Assembly: GCA_965242495.1 (NCBI GenBank)
Contig: OZ251446.1
Location: 2,170,001 to 2,234,000, forward strand
DNA length: 64,000 bases
From: CBDESN01 sp965242495
GTDB taxonomy: Bacteria > Pseudomonadota > Alphaproteobacteria > MPNO01
Direction of reading: 5' to 3'
Shown here piece by piece: positions 42,489 to 52,997 of the stretch. Within the stretch, counting starts at the first letter, position 1. Every line of letters starts with the position of its first letter. A model generated the notes under the pieces. That model saw only the letters and a program-made list of their open reading frames with translations. It did not search any database and had not been told where the DNA came from. The translations under genes and the position numbers were made by a program.

Positions 42489-42554
42489 GGGAAAAAGCAC
42501 GGCGAAAGGCGGCCAAAAGCAGGGCGAAAGCAGGTGAAAAGCAGGATGAATTCG
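42489..42554. repeat. Degenerate tandem repeat of about 11 bp
   Basis: Six successive units of the form GGNNAAAAGCA can be read on the plus strand (GGGAAAAAGCAC, GGCGAAAGGC, GGCCAAAAGCA, GGGCGAAAGCA, GGTGAAAAGCA, GGATGAATTCG). The period of 10-12 bp matches one helical turn, so it may be bent DNA or an array of protein sites. It is not a CRISPR: there are no spacers. Confidence 0.5.
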
Positions 42555-42667
42555 CGCCTTGAAACCACCTGCCGACGGGCCGCGGCGCCCACCCCGTCCC
42601 ATCCGGCTTCCATTCGGTCCGACGCGGAGAGGAGGCCGCGCCCGCATCCGATGCGCTATCCTGGAAA

Positions 42668-42683
42668 CAATCTTCGATTGCAG
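42668..42683. repeat. Copy 2 of the 16-bp direct repeat
   Basis: Identical to 42326-42341 over 16 bp. Here the outer base pairs of the dyad are lost (AACAATC-TTC-GATTGCA). It lies 37 bp beyond the terminator of the short transcript on the minus strand. Confidence 0.55.
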
Positions 42684-42719
42684 GGAGCCGGCCCATGGAC
42701 ATCTCCGGTTCGGGCGACG

Positions 42720-42738
42720 AAAAACCCCGCCGGCGGGG
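42720..42738 (-). terminator. Intrinsic terminator of the short transcript
   Basis: On the minus strand CCCCGCCGGCGGGG (42738-42725) is followed directly by TTTTT (42724-42720), a classic GC-rich stem with U tract, and it is the clearest rho-independent terminator in the window. Confidence 0.75.
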
Positions 42739-42771
42739 CGCTGCGGGGCTCCGGTCGCGTCTGTCAGCTCG
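42720..42771 (-). ncRNA. Predicted ~52-nt attenuated leader or small RNA in the ccm locus
   Basis: A near-consensus promoter (42778-42806) should start a minus-strand transcript at about 42771. It would begin CGAGCUGACAGACGCGACCG and end in an intrinsic terminator after about 52 nt. An upstream GCCCCGC (transcript positions about 23-29) could pair with the GCGGGG of the terminator stem as an alternative fold, which is what an attenuator needs. No leader peptide frame is obvious. It is either a stand-alone small RNA or a terminated leader for ccmE and downstream genes. The class is not one I recognise. Confidence 0.5.
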
Positions 42772-42777
42772 GGGGGG

Positions 42778-42806
42778 AGTATAACGCAATTCCTCCCCCG
42801 TGTCAA
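42778..42806 (-). promoter_or_regulatory. Near-consensus sigma-70 promoter between ccmD and ccmE
   Basis: TTGACA (42806-42801) and TATACT (42783-42778) are separated by exactly 17 bp on the minus strand. This is the closest match to a housekeeping promoter that I find in the window. It points toward ccmE but is followed about 50 nt later by an intrinsic terminator. Confidence 0.75.
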
Positions 42807-42874
42807 GAGGAAATTTTCTCCGTCCGGAATCGCCCCCGGCCACGGAACATCGCTTCGCGGGTGTGAGATGCAGG

Positions 42875-43096
42875 TCAGGCCTCACCGTCGCCCTCGCTGG
42901 CGCCCTCGTCGGCGCATCGCGGGCGTCGTCGGCGCGGACGGTCCGCTTCCAGAACCGCGACGTCGCGCTGGTTGCGCCGGAGCCGCCGGACGGACAAGAC
43001 CGCAAGCGCGGCGAGTACGGCCGCGGCGACCGCATAGGCGGGCCAGACATAGCCGGCATAGCCGCCCATATCGAGAAATGCCGCGATCGCTTCCAT
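42875..43096 (-). CDS. ccmD: Heme exporter protein CcmD
   Basis: A 73-residue single-span membrane protein: AFLDMGGYAGYVWPAYAVAAAVLAALAVLSVRRLRR is the standard CcmD pattern (GxYAxYVWxAY before the helix, arginines after). CcmD helps release holo-CcmE from the CcmABC complex. It lies 33 bp downstream of ccmC. The C-terminal tail is longer and more acidic/basic than usual. Confidence 0.9.
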   Translation of the reverse strand: MEAIAAFLDMGGYAGYVWPAYAVAAAVLAALAVLSVRRLRRNQRDVAVLEADRPRRRRPRCADEGASEGDGEA

Positions 43097-43129
43097 CCTC
43101 CGGCCTTGTTCCGACCTTGCCCGTCCCGG

Positions 43130-43909
43130 CTAGGCGCCCGGCGCCGCTCGCGCGCGGGCGAGCCGCAGCGCCCGCAGCCGGCGGGCGAGAAGCTCGCTCC
43201 TCACCCGCACCAGCAGGATGCTGACGAAGAACAGCGCGAACCCCGCCGCCATCAGCAGCAGCGGCGCGAGCATCGAGGCGTCGATCGCCGGCGGGCCGAT
43301 CCTGGCGACGCTCGCCGGCTGGTGGAGCGTGCTCCACCAATCGACCGAGAATTTGACGATCGGCACGTTGACGAAGCCGACCAGGGCCAGGAGGGCCGCC
43401 GCCCGCTCGCCTCGCACCGGGTCGTCGAAGGCGTTGGCCAGGGCGATATAGCCGAGATAGAGGAAGAACAGGATCAGGACCGAAGTCAGCCGCGCATCCC
43501 ATACCCACCACGCGCCCCACATGGGTTTGCCCCAGAGCGCGCCGGTAGCCAGGCAGACGAAGGTGAAGGCGGCCCCGACCGGCGCCGCCGCCCTCGCCGC
43601 GACATGCGCCAGCGGATGCCGCCGGATCAACCCCGCCGCGCTCGCCGCGGCCATCGCCGCATAGACCATCAGCGCCATCCACGCCGCCGGGACATGGACG
43701 TACATGATGCGCACCGACTGGCCCTGCTGGTAGTCGGGGGGCGAGGAGAACAGGGCGAAATAGAGTCCGACGCCGAGCGCGGCCGCGGCGGCGCCCGCGC
43801 ACCAGGGCAGGAGGGCCGCGCTCGACCGCCGGAACCGACCGGGATTGGCGAAACGGTGAAGGCTGCTCACGGCGCGGTCGCTCCGGTTTCTCCACGGTCG
43901 GCGCAACAT
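43130..43909 (-). CDS. ccmC: Heme exporter membrane protein CcmC
   Basis: A six-helix membrane protein that loads heme onto CcmE. The tryptophan-rich heme motif is GKPMWGAWWVWDARLTSVLILFFLYLGY, flanked by MYVHVPAAWMALMVY and VNVPIVKFSVDWWSTLHQPAS with the conserved periplasmic histidines. The ATG at 43909 (259 residues) has GGGAAG 5 nt upstream. A GTG at 43870 would give a 246-residue protein closer to the usual length, so the start is uncertain. Confidence 0.95.
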   Translation of the reverse strand: MLRRPWRNRSDRAVSSLHRFANPGRFRRSSAALLPWCAGAAAAALGVGLYFALFSSPPDYQQGQSVRIMYVHVPAAWMALMVYAAMAAASAAGLIRRHPLAHVAARAAAPVGAAFTFVCLATGALWGKPMWGAWWVWDARLTSVLILFFLYLGYIALANAFDDPVRGERAAALLALVGFVNVPIVKFSVDWWSTLHQPASVARIGPPAIDASMLAPLLLMAAGFALFFVSILLVRVRSELLARRLRALRLARARAAPGA

Positions 43910-44385
43910 GGCGGCTTCCCAGAGCGTCGCCGGCAGATTGACCCGACAAGCAGCCTCGATACTCGTGAAGCGTAGACGGGGCCGTCGTCACGTCTTTCCG
44001 ATTTCGTCCGTCCGACCCTCCCCTCGAAGGGCTTGGGCGTTCCTTCCGACGGCGGCGAGGAACTCCCCGGCGGCGGCTCCTCCCCGGCGCCATCCGGCGG
44101 GACTCCTCGTCTCCCTCCCGGGATCCCCGGAAAGAGTCCCGTTTCGGGATCCAACTCGATGAACCGGGGGGTATCTCCTGCGAACGGCATCTTCGTCCCC
44201 TGCATGGGTTTATTCCAGGTTTTTTTGGAAAGAGCGAGTCCGATCGGGGTTTGGGCTCCTGGATCGGGCTTCGATGCGTCGATCCCGCCGTCCACGCCGT
44301 CATCAAGGGCCGGTTCGTCGCCGTCGGGGCGCAGTTTTCCCCCTCACGCCGGTTCGAAGACGCCGTACGGACGCCCCTCTCCTTC
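43910..44385. other. 476-bp gap between ccmB and ccmC
   Basis: A 142-codon open frame on the minus strand (44295 to 43867) ends in a GTGA overlap with the alternative GTG start of ccmC, but its product is Pro/Gly/Arg-rich low complexity (for example GEEPPPGSSSPPSEGTP) and I do not trust it as a gene. The region has a T7 run at 44220-44226 within a TTCCA...TGGAA inverted repeat, and small GGGATCC/GGATCCC palindromes near 44120-44151. In most ccm operons ccmB and ccmC abut, so this is probably inserted or decayed DNA. Confidence 0.5.
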
Positions 44386-45051
44386 TCATTCCATGGCTTG
44401 GCGCAGCGCCGCGGCCGCGGCCCACGGACAGAGCGCGGCGGCCGCCAGCGACAAGCCGCCGAGCAGCAGAATATGCTGGCGCAAAGCGAAGCCCGAGACC
44501 GCCGCGTCCACCGCGCCGGCGCCGAAGATCAGCACGGGGATCAGCAGCGGCAGCACCAGGAGCGGCAGGAGCACGCCGCCGCGCCGCGCACCCAGCGTGA
44601 GCGCCGCCCCGACCGCGCCGACGAGGCTCACCGTCGCCGTCCCCAGCGCCAACGCCCCGCACAGCGCCGCCGGCCCGGGGCCGGGCAGGCCAAGCATCGC
44701 CCCCAGGATCGGCGCGATCGCGATCAGCGGCAGGGCCGTCGTCAGCCAGTGCGCCGCGGCCTTCGCCAGAACCAGCAGTTCGAGCGGCGCCGGCATCAGA
44801 GCCAGCAGCTCCAGGCTGCCGTCGTCATGATCGGACCGGAACATCCGCTCCAACGGCAGCAGCGCGGCGAGCAGCGCAACCACCCAGACGACGCCGACGG
44901 CGATGCGGCCGAGAACGTCGGCATCCGGTCCGACGCCCAGAGGGAACAGCGCGGTCGCGAGCACGAAGAAGGCGAGCGCCGTCGCCGCCTCGCCGGGCTG
45001 GCGCAGGGCGAGCCGCAATTCGCGGCCCACGGCCGGGACGAAACCGCTCAC
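44386..45051 (-). CDS. ccmB: Heme exporter membrane protein CcmB
   Basis: A 221-residue, six-helix permease of the CcmABCD complex. Typical blocks are RELRLALRQPGEAATALAFFVLATALFPLGVGPD, LLPLERMFRSDHDDGSLELLALMPAPLELLVLAKAAAHWL and VLLPLLVLPLLIPVLIFGAGA. The GTG start overlaps the ccmA stop (GTGA). Confidence 0.94.
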   Translation of the reverse strand: MSGFVPAVGRELRLALRQPGEAATALAFFVLATALFPLGVGPDADVLGRIAVGVVWVVALLAALLPLERMFRSDHDDGSLELLALMPAPLELLVLAKAAAHWLTTALPLIAIAPILGAMLGLPGPGPAALCGALALGTATVSLVGAVGAALTLGARRGGVLLPLLVLPLLIPVLIFGAGAVDAAVSGFALRQHILLLGGLSLAAAALCPWAAAAALRQAME

Positions 45052-45680
45052 CGGGCCGCCGGACCGTCGGATAAATCGATCGTCCGCGCCCCGGCGACGG
45101 CGAGCTCCACGTTGGTTGCGACGACGGCCAAGCCGCCGCCGTCCCGATGCCGCGCCACCATGTCTTCGAAGGCGGTTACGGATTTCCGGTCGAGGGCGGT
45201 GGCGGGCTCGTCGAGCAGCCATAACGAGGCCGGCGTCGCCACCGTCCGCGCCAGCGCGAGGCGCCGGCGTTGCCCGGCCGACAGCAGGCGTCCGGGCAGG
45301 TCGCGGAGCCCGGCCAGACCCGCGACGTCGAGCGCCTGGTCTACGCCGCCGGCGCCGTCGGCGCCGCCTTTGAAGCGAACCCAGACGGCGAGGTTCTCGG
45401 CTACGCTGAGGGCCGGCTTCACCGCGTCGAGATGGCCGACATAGTGGAGCCGGGCGGCATGCGCGTCCCTGTCGCCTGCGATCGAGGCGCCGTCCCAGGC
45501 GACGATCCCGGCCGCGGGCCGACCGAGTCCGGCCATGAGGCGCAGCAGGCTGGACTTGCCGCTGCCGTTGGGTCCCGTCACCAGCAACGCTCCACCCGCG
45601 CCCAGCTCGAAGTCGAGCCCGGCGAACACCTCGCGCTCGCCGCGGATGCAGGTCAGCCTCTGGCCCGTGAACCGGCTCAT
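45048..45680 (-). CDS. ccmA: Heme exporter ATP-binding protein CcmA
   Basis: A 210-residue ABC ATPase that energises release of heme-loaded CcmE. Walker A is GPNGSGKSSLLRLMAGL, the CcmA-typical YVGHLDAVKPALSVAENL replaces the usual Q-loop segment, the signature is LSAGQRRRLALARTV and Walker B is LWLLDEPATALD. The normal switch histidine position reads VVATNVELAVAG, the usual CcmA variation. It is the first gene of the ccm run; the ATG is at 45680. Confidence 0.94.
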   Translation of the reverse strand: MSRFTGQRLTCIRGEREVFAGLDFELGAGGALLVTGPNGSGKSSLLRLMAGLGRPAAGIVAWDGASIAGDRDAHAARLHYVGHLDAVKPALSVAENLAVWVRFKGGADGAGGVDQALDVAGLAGLRDLPGRLLSAGQRRRLALARTVATPASLWLLDEPATALDRKSVTAFEDMVARHRDGGGLAVVATNVELAVAGARTIDLSDGPAAR

Positions 45681-46047
45681 GGCGCGGGCGAGCCTACGCG
45701 AGTTCGCACGGGCGCCATAGCGCCTGCCGCCCGTGCGACAAATGCGACGAAAGAGAGCCGCGGGCTTGCGCCAGCGGCCAGGGGTGGACGCCCGGGAGGA
45801 GCGTCCTGGGGGCTTGCCTCTGCAAGACGGCGACGGATTGTGGCGGCGGAAGGCCTGGAATGCGGCGATATTGCGATATTTCGCGCCCGCGCCGCGCCCC
45901 GCGGGGGATCGGCTGCGCGCTTGCGCTCCGAGTACGACGCGGACCGTGGACAGGGGACGCGGACCGTGGACAGGATGAGAAACGCGGGCTAATGTCGCGC
46001 GCATCTTGCGGAGCCGGTCCGCCGATCTCCAGGCCGAGGAGCATCCG
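45681..46047. other. 367-bp divergent intergenic region between ccmA and acnA
   Basis: This region should contain the promoters of the ccm operon (minus) and aconitase (plus), but no strong consensus pair stands out. A 20-bp sequence, GACGCGGACCGTGGACAGGG (45936-45955), is repeated in tandem at 45956-45974 (19 of 20 positions), about 75 bp before the acnA start. Around 45860-45900 there is a TTGCGATATTTCGCG palindrome-like patch. No gene is convincing here. Confidence 0.5.
45936..45974. repeat. Two tandem copies of a 20-bp sequence upstream of acnA
   Basis: GACGCGGACCGTGGACAGGG at 45936-45955 is followed without gap by the same sequence at 45956-45974, differing only at the last base. It may be a duplicated operator or a replication-slippage product. 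Confidence 0.6.
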
Positions 46048-48747
<2,700 letters not shown>

Positions 48748-48788
48748 TTGATTGGCCGACGATCCGGCCCGATCCTATCCTCGCCTGC

Positions 48789-49517
48789 ATGAACGCGAGA
48801 TGCCGGACGATCCTGCTGGCCGTTTCCCTCGCGGCGGGCGCGGCCGCGTCCCCGGCGGGGGCGAAGACCGTCGTCGAACTGTTCACCTCCCAGGGATGTT
48901 CGAGCTGCCCGCCGGCCGACGCCTATCTCGGCGAGCTGGCGACGCGCGACGAGGTGATCGCCCTGTCCTTCCACGTCGACTACTGGAACTATATCGGCTG
49001 GCGGGATCCGTTCTCCAGCGCCGAGGCCACGGCGCGCCAGCGCGACTACAAGCAAACGCTCGGCCGGCGCTACGTCTACACGCCGCAGATGGTCGTCGAC
49101 GGCCGGGCCGAGACCGTCGGCTCCGACCGCGACCGGGTCGAACAGCTGCTCGAAGCGGCGCGCGGCCGGACGGCGCTCGCGGTCGAGCTCGCGCATCGAG
49201 GCGGCGACGCGGTGGACGTCCGCATCCCGGAAGCGCCGGGCTATGACGGCCCGCCGGCGATCCTGTGGATGGCGTTCTACGACCGCCGGCGCACCACGTC
49301 GATCGGCGCCGGGGAGAATACCGGCGTTACCCTGACCAACTCGAACGTGGTGCGGACGTTCAAGAGCGTCGGCGCGTGGCGCGGCGAGCGGGTCGCCCTG
49401 AGTCTGCCGCTGACGGGCGCCGAAGGCCGCGACGGTTGCGCCGTCATCGTCCAGGCCGGCCGCGGCGGCGAGATACTGGGCGCCGCGGCGATCGCCCTGC
49501 CGAGAGGCGGGAGCTGA
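48789..49517 (+). CDS. DUF1223 thioredoxin-like secreted protein
   Basis: A 242-residue protein with a signal peptide (TILLAVSLAAGAAASPAGA) and an N-terminal thioredoxin-like segment VVELFTSQGCSSCPPADAYLGELA whose CSSC motif suggests redox activity. SFHVDYWNYIGWRDPF and RYVYTPQMVVDG are DUF1223 hallmarks, followed by a C-terminal beta domain. Its role is not established; periplasmic thiol chemistry is inferred. It follows acnA by 41 bp, a pairing common in alphaproteobacteria. Confidence 0.85.
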   Translation: MNARCRTILLAVSLAAGAAASPAGAKTVVELFTSQGCSSCPPADAYLGELATRDEVIALSFHVDYWNYIGWRDPFSSAEATARQRDYKQTLGRRYVYTPQMVVDGRAETVGSDRDRVEQLLEAARGRTALAVELAHRGGDAVDVRIPEAPGYDGPPAILWMAFYDRRRTTSIGAGENTGVTLTNSNVVRTFKSVGAWRGERVALSLPLTGAEGRDGCAVIVQAGRGGEILGAAAIALPRGGS

Positions 49518-49518
49518 G

Positions 49519-50379
49519 TCACGGCGCCGGTGCGGTGCGGCGCAGCATCGCGACGAAGAGCAGCGCGGTCGCGAACATGATCAGGCTGTAGGTCGCCGCG
49601 GGCACCACCGCCGCGCCGCCGCCGAACAACAGGGTCGCCACCGCGATCGCCAACGTCCCGTTCTGCAGGCCGCATTCGATCGCGATCGCGATGCGCTGGC
49701 GCGGGCCGGAGGCGAAGGCCGCGGCCAGCAGGAAGGCGAGCGCCATCATCGCCAGGTTGAGCGCCAGGGTGACCAAGCCGGCGCGGGCGAAATAGTCGAC
49801 CACGTCGTCGCGCTCCTGATAGATCGCGCCGGCCAGCACCAACACGAACAGCAGCGCCGAGATGCGGCGCGCCTGCGGTTCGAACCGAGCGGCGAAGCGC
49901 GCGGCGAAACGGCGCGTCGCGAGGCCCAGCAGGACCGGGACGGTGACGATGACGAACACGCCGACCGCCGCGCCGGCGACCGATACGCCGGCGACCGCTT
50001 CGTCGCCCAGCAGCCAGGCGGCGGAAAACGCCACCACGAGCGGGAGGGTCACGACGCTGAGCAGGCTGATCGTCGCCGTCAGCGAGATCGACAACGCGAC
50101 GTCGCCGCGCCCGAACGCGGTCAGGATGTTGGAGGTGACGCCGCCCGGGGCCGCGGCGACGATCATGACGCCGAGCGCGAGTTCCGGCGGCAGCGGCCAC
50201 AGGCTGACGAGGGCGAACGCCACCAGCGGCAACAGCACGACCTGCGACAGGGCGCCGATCGCGAAATCCCGCCACTGCTTTGCGACGCGCGCGAAGTCGC
50301 CCACGGTCAGGCCGAGGCCGAGGGCGAACATGATGAAGGCCAGCGCGACGGGCAGCACGACGTCGGTCACGGGCCCCAC
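49519..50379 (-). CDS. Bile acid:sodium symporter family (BASS) transporter
   Basis: A 286-residue membrane protein with about nine hydrophobic segments. The N-terminal MFALGLGLTVGDFARVAKQWRDFAIGALSQ, the ALGVMIVAAAPGGVTSNILTAFGRGDVALSISLTATISLLS stretch with its substrate and sodium-site residues, and IAIECGLQNGTLAIAVA are all characteristic of BASS proteins. Substrates range from bile acids to 2-oxo acids and are not predictable here. The GTG at 50379 has GGGAGG 6 nt upstream. It converges with the DUF1223 gene, leaving one base between the stops. Confidence 0.9.
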   Translation of the reverse strand: MGPVTDVVLPVALAFIMFALGLGLTVGDFARVAKQWRDFAIGALSQVVLLPLVAFALVSLWPLPPELALGVMIVAAAPGGVTSNILTAFGRGDVALSISLTATISLLSVVTLPLVVAFSAAWLLGDEAVAGVSVAGAAVGVFVIVTVPVLLGLATRRFAARFAARFEPQARRISALLFVLVLAGAIYQERDDVVDYFARAGLVTLALNLAMMALAFLLAAAFASGPRQRIAIAIECGLQNGTLAIAVATLLFGGGAAVVPAATYSLIMFATALLFVAMLRRTAPAP

Positions 50380-50394
50380 GGCGCGCCTCCCGCG

Positions 50395-52272
50395 TCAGGC
50401 GGCGAGACCCCGGGCGAGCGCATCCGACAGCCGGCGGGCGAAGGCGCCCGGGTCCGGCAGCGGTTCTCCTTCGACGATGCGCGCCTGATCGAGCACCAGC
50501 CGCGCCGCGTCGCCGAGCCGGTCGCTGGCGCCGTCCCGGCCCACCTGATCGGCGAGGGCGCGGATCAGAGAATGGCCGGGGTTGATCTCCAGGATGCGCT
50601 TGGACGCGGCTTCGAGCTGGTTGTGCTGCTTCAGCAGCCGCTCGAGATGGATGTCGAGGTCGCCCTCGTCGGCCACCAGACAGGCGGCGCTGTCGGTCAG
50701 CCGGTCCGACGCGCGGACGTCCTTGATTTCGTCCTGGAGCGTCAGCTTGAACATGGCGATCAAGCTGTCGATCCGACCCTGATCGGCCGGCTTCGAGTCG
50801 CCCGCCTCCTCGCCGGCCTCGTCCTCCGCCGCCGGGATGGCGGCGAGGTCGCTGCCGCCGCGGGTCGCCGATTTGAACGGCTTGCCGTCGAACTCGCCGA
50901 CCGCGGGGATCCAGAACTCGTCCACCGGGTCGGCCAGCAACAGGACCTCGACGCCGCGCGCAGCGAAGCCTTCGAGCTGCGGGCTCTTGCGCAGCGCTTC
51001 GACCGCTTCGCCGGTGATGTAGTAGATCGCCTCCTGGCCCTCCTTCATGCGCCCGACGTAATCCGACAGGGAGACGAGGTCCTCCCCGGCGGTGGAGCGG
51101 AAGCGGGCGATGCGCAGCAGCGCGTCGCGGTTGTCGGCGTCCTCGTAGACGCCTTCCTTGATCAGCGCGCCGAAATTGTCCCAGAACGCGGCGAAGGCCG
51201 CCGCGTCCTTGTCCGCCTTCCGGCCCAGCTCGGTCAGCAGCCGCTTGACGATGGCCCGGCGCATGCGGGCCACCATCGGGTTGTTCTGAAGCATCTCGCG
51301 CGAGACGTTGAGCGGGAGGTCTTCCGAATCGACGATCCCGCGCACGAAGCGCATCCAGTGGGGGACCAGCCCCTCGCAGTCGTCGGTGATGAACACGCGC
51401 TTGACGTAGAGTTTCACCCGGTGGCGGCGTTCGGCGTGGAACAGGTCCCACGGCCGGGTCGTGGGGACGAACAGCAGGGTCGTGTATTCGAGCTTCCCCT
51501 CGGCGCGCCAGTGCAGCGTGGTCCACGGGTCGTCGAAGGCGCGCCCGACGTGACGGTAAAATTCCTTGTAGTCGTCGTCGGAAATCTCCTTCCGGGGGCG
51601 CGTCCATAGCGCCGACGCCTTGTTGACGGTCTCATCCTCGCCGTCGCGGGCAAGCAGGATCGGCAGCGCGATATGATCGGAATAAGTTCGGACGATGCGC
51701 TCCAGGACGTCCGGGTCGAGGAACGAATCCTCGCCCTTGCGGAGCGTCAACCTGACGCTGGCGCCGCGCGTCGGCTTGTCGGCCTCGGCGATGGCGAATT
51801 CGCCGCTCCCGTCCGAACTCCAGCGCCAGCCCTGCTCCTCGCCGGCGCGGCGGCTCGTCACCTCCACCCGATCGGCGACCATGAAGGCGGAATAGAAGCC
51901 GACGCCGAACTGGCCGATCAAGGCTAGATCCTTCCTGTCGTCGCCGCTGAGCCGCTCGAGATAGGCGCCGGTGCCCGAGCGCGCGATGGTGCCCAGGTCC
52001 TGGATCAGCGCCTCGCGGTTCATGCCGATCCCGTTATCGGCGACCTCGACGATACGAGACTTCTTGTCGACCGATATGCGGATCCGGAAATCGGGGTCGT
52101 CGGAGGCGAGTTCGGGCCGGGTGATGCTCTCGTAGCGCAGCCGGTCGCAGGCGTCCGAGGCGTTCGAGATCAGCTCCCGCAGAAATATCTGCTTGTCGCT
52201 GTACAGCGAGTTGGCGACGATCTGGAGGAGTCGCGAGACCTCCGCCTGGAAACTGAGCTTCTCCTCGGCCAT
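50395..52272 (-). CDS. htpG: Chaperone protein HtpG (Hsp90)
   Basis: A 625-residue bacterial Hsp90. The N-terminal GHKL ATPase domain has LRELISNASDACDRLRYE, VADNGIGMNREALIQDLGTIARSGT and FGVGFYSAFMVADRVEV. The middle domain has TLLFVPTTRPWDLF, LYVKRVFITDDCEGLVPHW and LNVSREMLQNN, and the C-terminal dimerisation domain follows. The ATG at 52272 has GAGGGA upstream. HtpG acts in the cytoplasm in proteostasis under stress. Confidence 0.96.
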   Translation of the reverse strand: MAEEKLSFQAEVSRLLQIVANSLYSDKQIFLRELISNASDACDRLRYESITRPELASDDPDFRIRISVDKKSRIVEVADNGIGMNREALIQDLGTIARSGTGAYLERLSGDDRKDLALIGQFGVGFYSAFMVADRVEVTSRRAGEEQGWRWSSDGSGEFAIAEADKPTRGASVRLTLRKGEDSFLDPDVLERIVRTYSDHIALPILLARDGEDETVNKASALWTRPRKEISDDDYKEFYRHVGRAFDDPWTTLHWRAEGKLEYTTLLFVPTTRPWDLFHAERRHRVKLYVKRVFITDDCEGLVPHWMRFVRGIVDSEDLPLNVSREMLQNNPMVARMRRAIVKRLLTELGRKADKDAAAFAAFWDNFGALIKEGVYEDADNRDALLRIARFRSTAGEDLVSLSDYVGRMKEGQEAIYYITGEAVEALRKSPQLEGFAARGVEVLLLADPVDEFWIPAVGEFDGKPFKSATRGGSDLAAIPAAEDEAGEEAGDSKPADQGRIDSLIAMFKLTLQDEIKDVRASDRLTDSAACLVADEGDLDIHLERLLKQHNQLEAASKRILEINPGHSLIRALADQVGRDGASDRLGDAARLVLDQARIVEGEPLPDPGAFARRLSDALARGLAA

Positions 52273-52406
52273 GCGGCGGATTCCCTCTTCGCACGAAATT
52301 TCGCCTAACATATGCGCAAGCGCCATCGCCCGCGCAAGCCTTTCGAGACGGCGATCGCCTTACGAGGACGAGCGCCGGCGCCGAACCGTGGGGATACGCC
52401 GCCTCA

Positions 52407-52997
52407 CTACCTCGGCGGGACGTCGGGCGCCGCGCATGACGGCCCTTGCGCGGCCGCGGCCCGGTGCAGCGCGGCGAGGCGCCGCCACCATGAGTCGTCC
52501 CACCATCGCCGGGCGAGACCCGAGGGCGACGGGAGGACGAAAATCGCGGCGCCGCCCAGCCGGTCCGGCTGCGGGCCGTACGCCACCGCCCGCCGACCGA
52601 AGACGCGGCGCAGGAACACGCCGGCGGGCCGTTTGGCGGTGAAGGCCAGAAGGCGCGGCCGATACGCCTCGATCTTGCGCGCGAGGGCCGCGCAGTCGTC
52701 GCCGCCGGGCGTAAGGTCGCTGTCGGCCCCGGACTCGGTCTTGTTGAGATCGGTCAGGCCGATTCCGTAGTCCAGCAACCGGCGGTAGTCGGCGGGGGCC
52801 AGAAGCCCCGGCGTGAGCCCGGCGGCGGCGAGCATGGGCCAGAATTTGTTGCCGGGCCCGGCATAGGGCGCGCCGAGGCGCGCCGAGACCGCGCCCGCGG
52901 CGCTGCCGCAGAAGACGGTCGTGAGGCCGGGCGCGAGCAGATCGGGCAGGACCGCGGCGGCGTCAGAGGTCCTGGAAGAAGTCGTTGCCCTTGTCAT
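52407..52997 (-). CDS. mug: Mug-like mismatch-specific DNA glycosylase
   Basis: A 196-residue glycosylase of the MUG/TDG group that removes uracil or thymine analogues opposite guanine. Its N-terminal block reads TVFCGSAAGAVSARLGAPYAGPGNKFWPMLAAAGLTP, where GSAAG occupies the usual GINPG loop, then DYGIGLTDLNKTESGADSDL and the C-terminal VLPSPSGLARRWW. The GSAAG variant is seen in other alphaproteobacterial members and may alter specificity. Its ATG lies inside the 3' end of the fumarase gene (35-bp overlap), so the two are probably cotranscribed. Confidence 0.85.
   Translation of the reverse strand: MTRATTSSRTSDAAAVLPDLLAPGLTTVFCGSAAGAVSARLGAPYAGPGNKFWPMLAAAGLTPGLLAPADYRRLLDYGIGLTDLNKTESGADSDLTPGGDDCAALARKIEAYRPRLLAFTAKRPAGVFLRRVFGRRAVAYGPQPDRLGGAAIFVLPSPSGLARRWWDDSWWRRLAALHRAAAAQGPSCAAPDVPPR

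Larger units (their letters stand above)
42222..42874. other. 653-bp non-coding gap between ccmD and ccmE
   Basis: Going down the minus strand from ccmD, this gap contains a strong promoter and short transcript (42720-42806), two copies of CAATCTTCGATTGCAG, a degenerate 11-bp tandem repeat and an AT-rich stretch (42430-42500). A frame from an ATG at 42696 (GGAG 6 nt upstream) to 42211 would encode 161 residues, but its third-position GC is low and it spans the repeats, so I do not call it a gene. The ccm genes are usually contiguous, so this gap looks like a later insertion. Confidence 0.6.

Noticed and set aside
42489..42554. CRISPR-like repeat array
   Set aside because: Units are about 11 bp, degenerate and without spacers, and there is no cas gene.
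42211..42696. 161-codon frame with a good Shine-Dalgarno between ccmD and ccmE
   Set aside because: It passes through the direct repeats, has AT-rich third positions unlike real genes here, shows no domain and overlaps the ccmE start. Kept only as part of the gap description.
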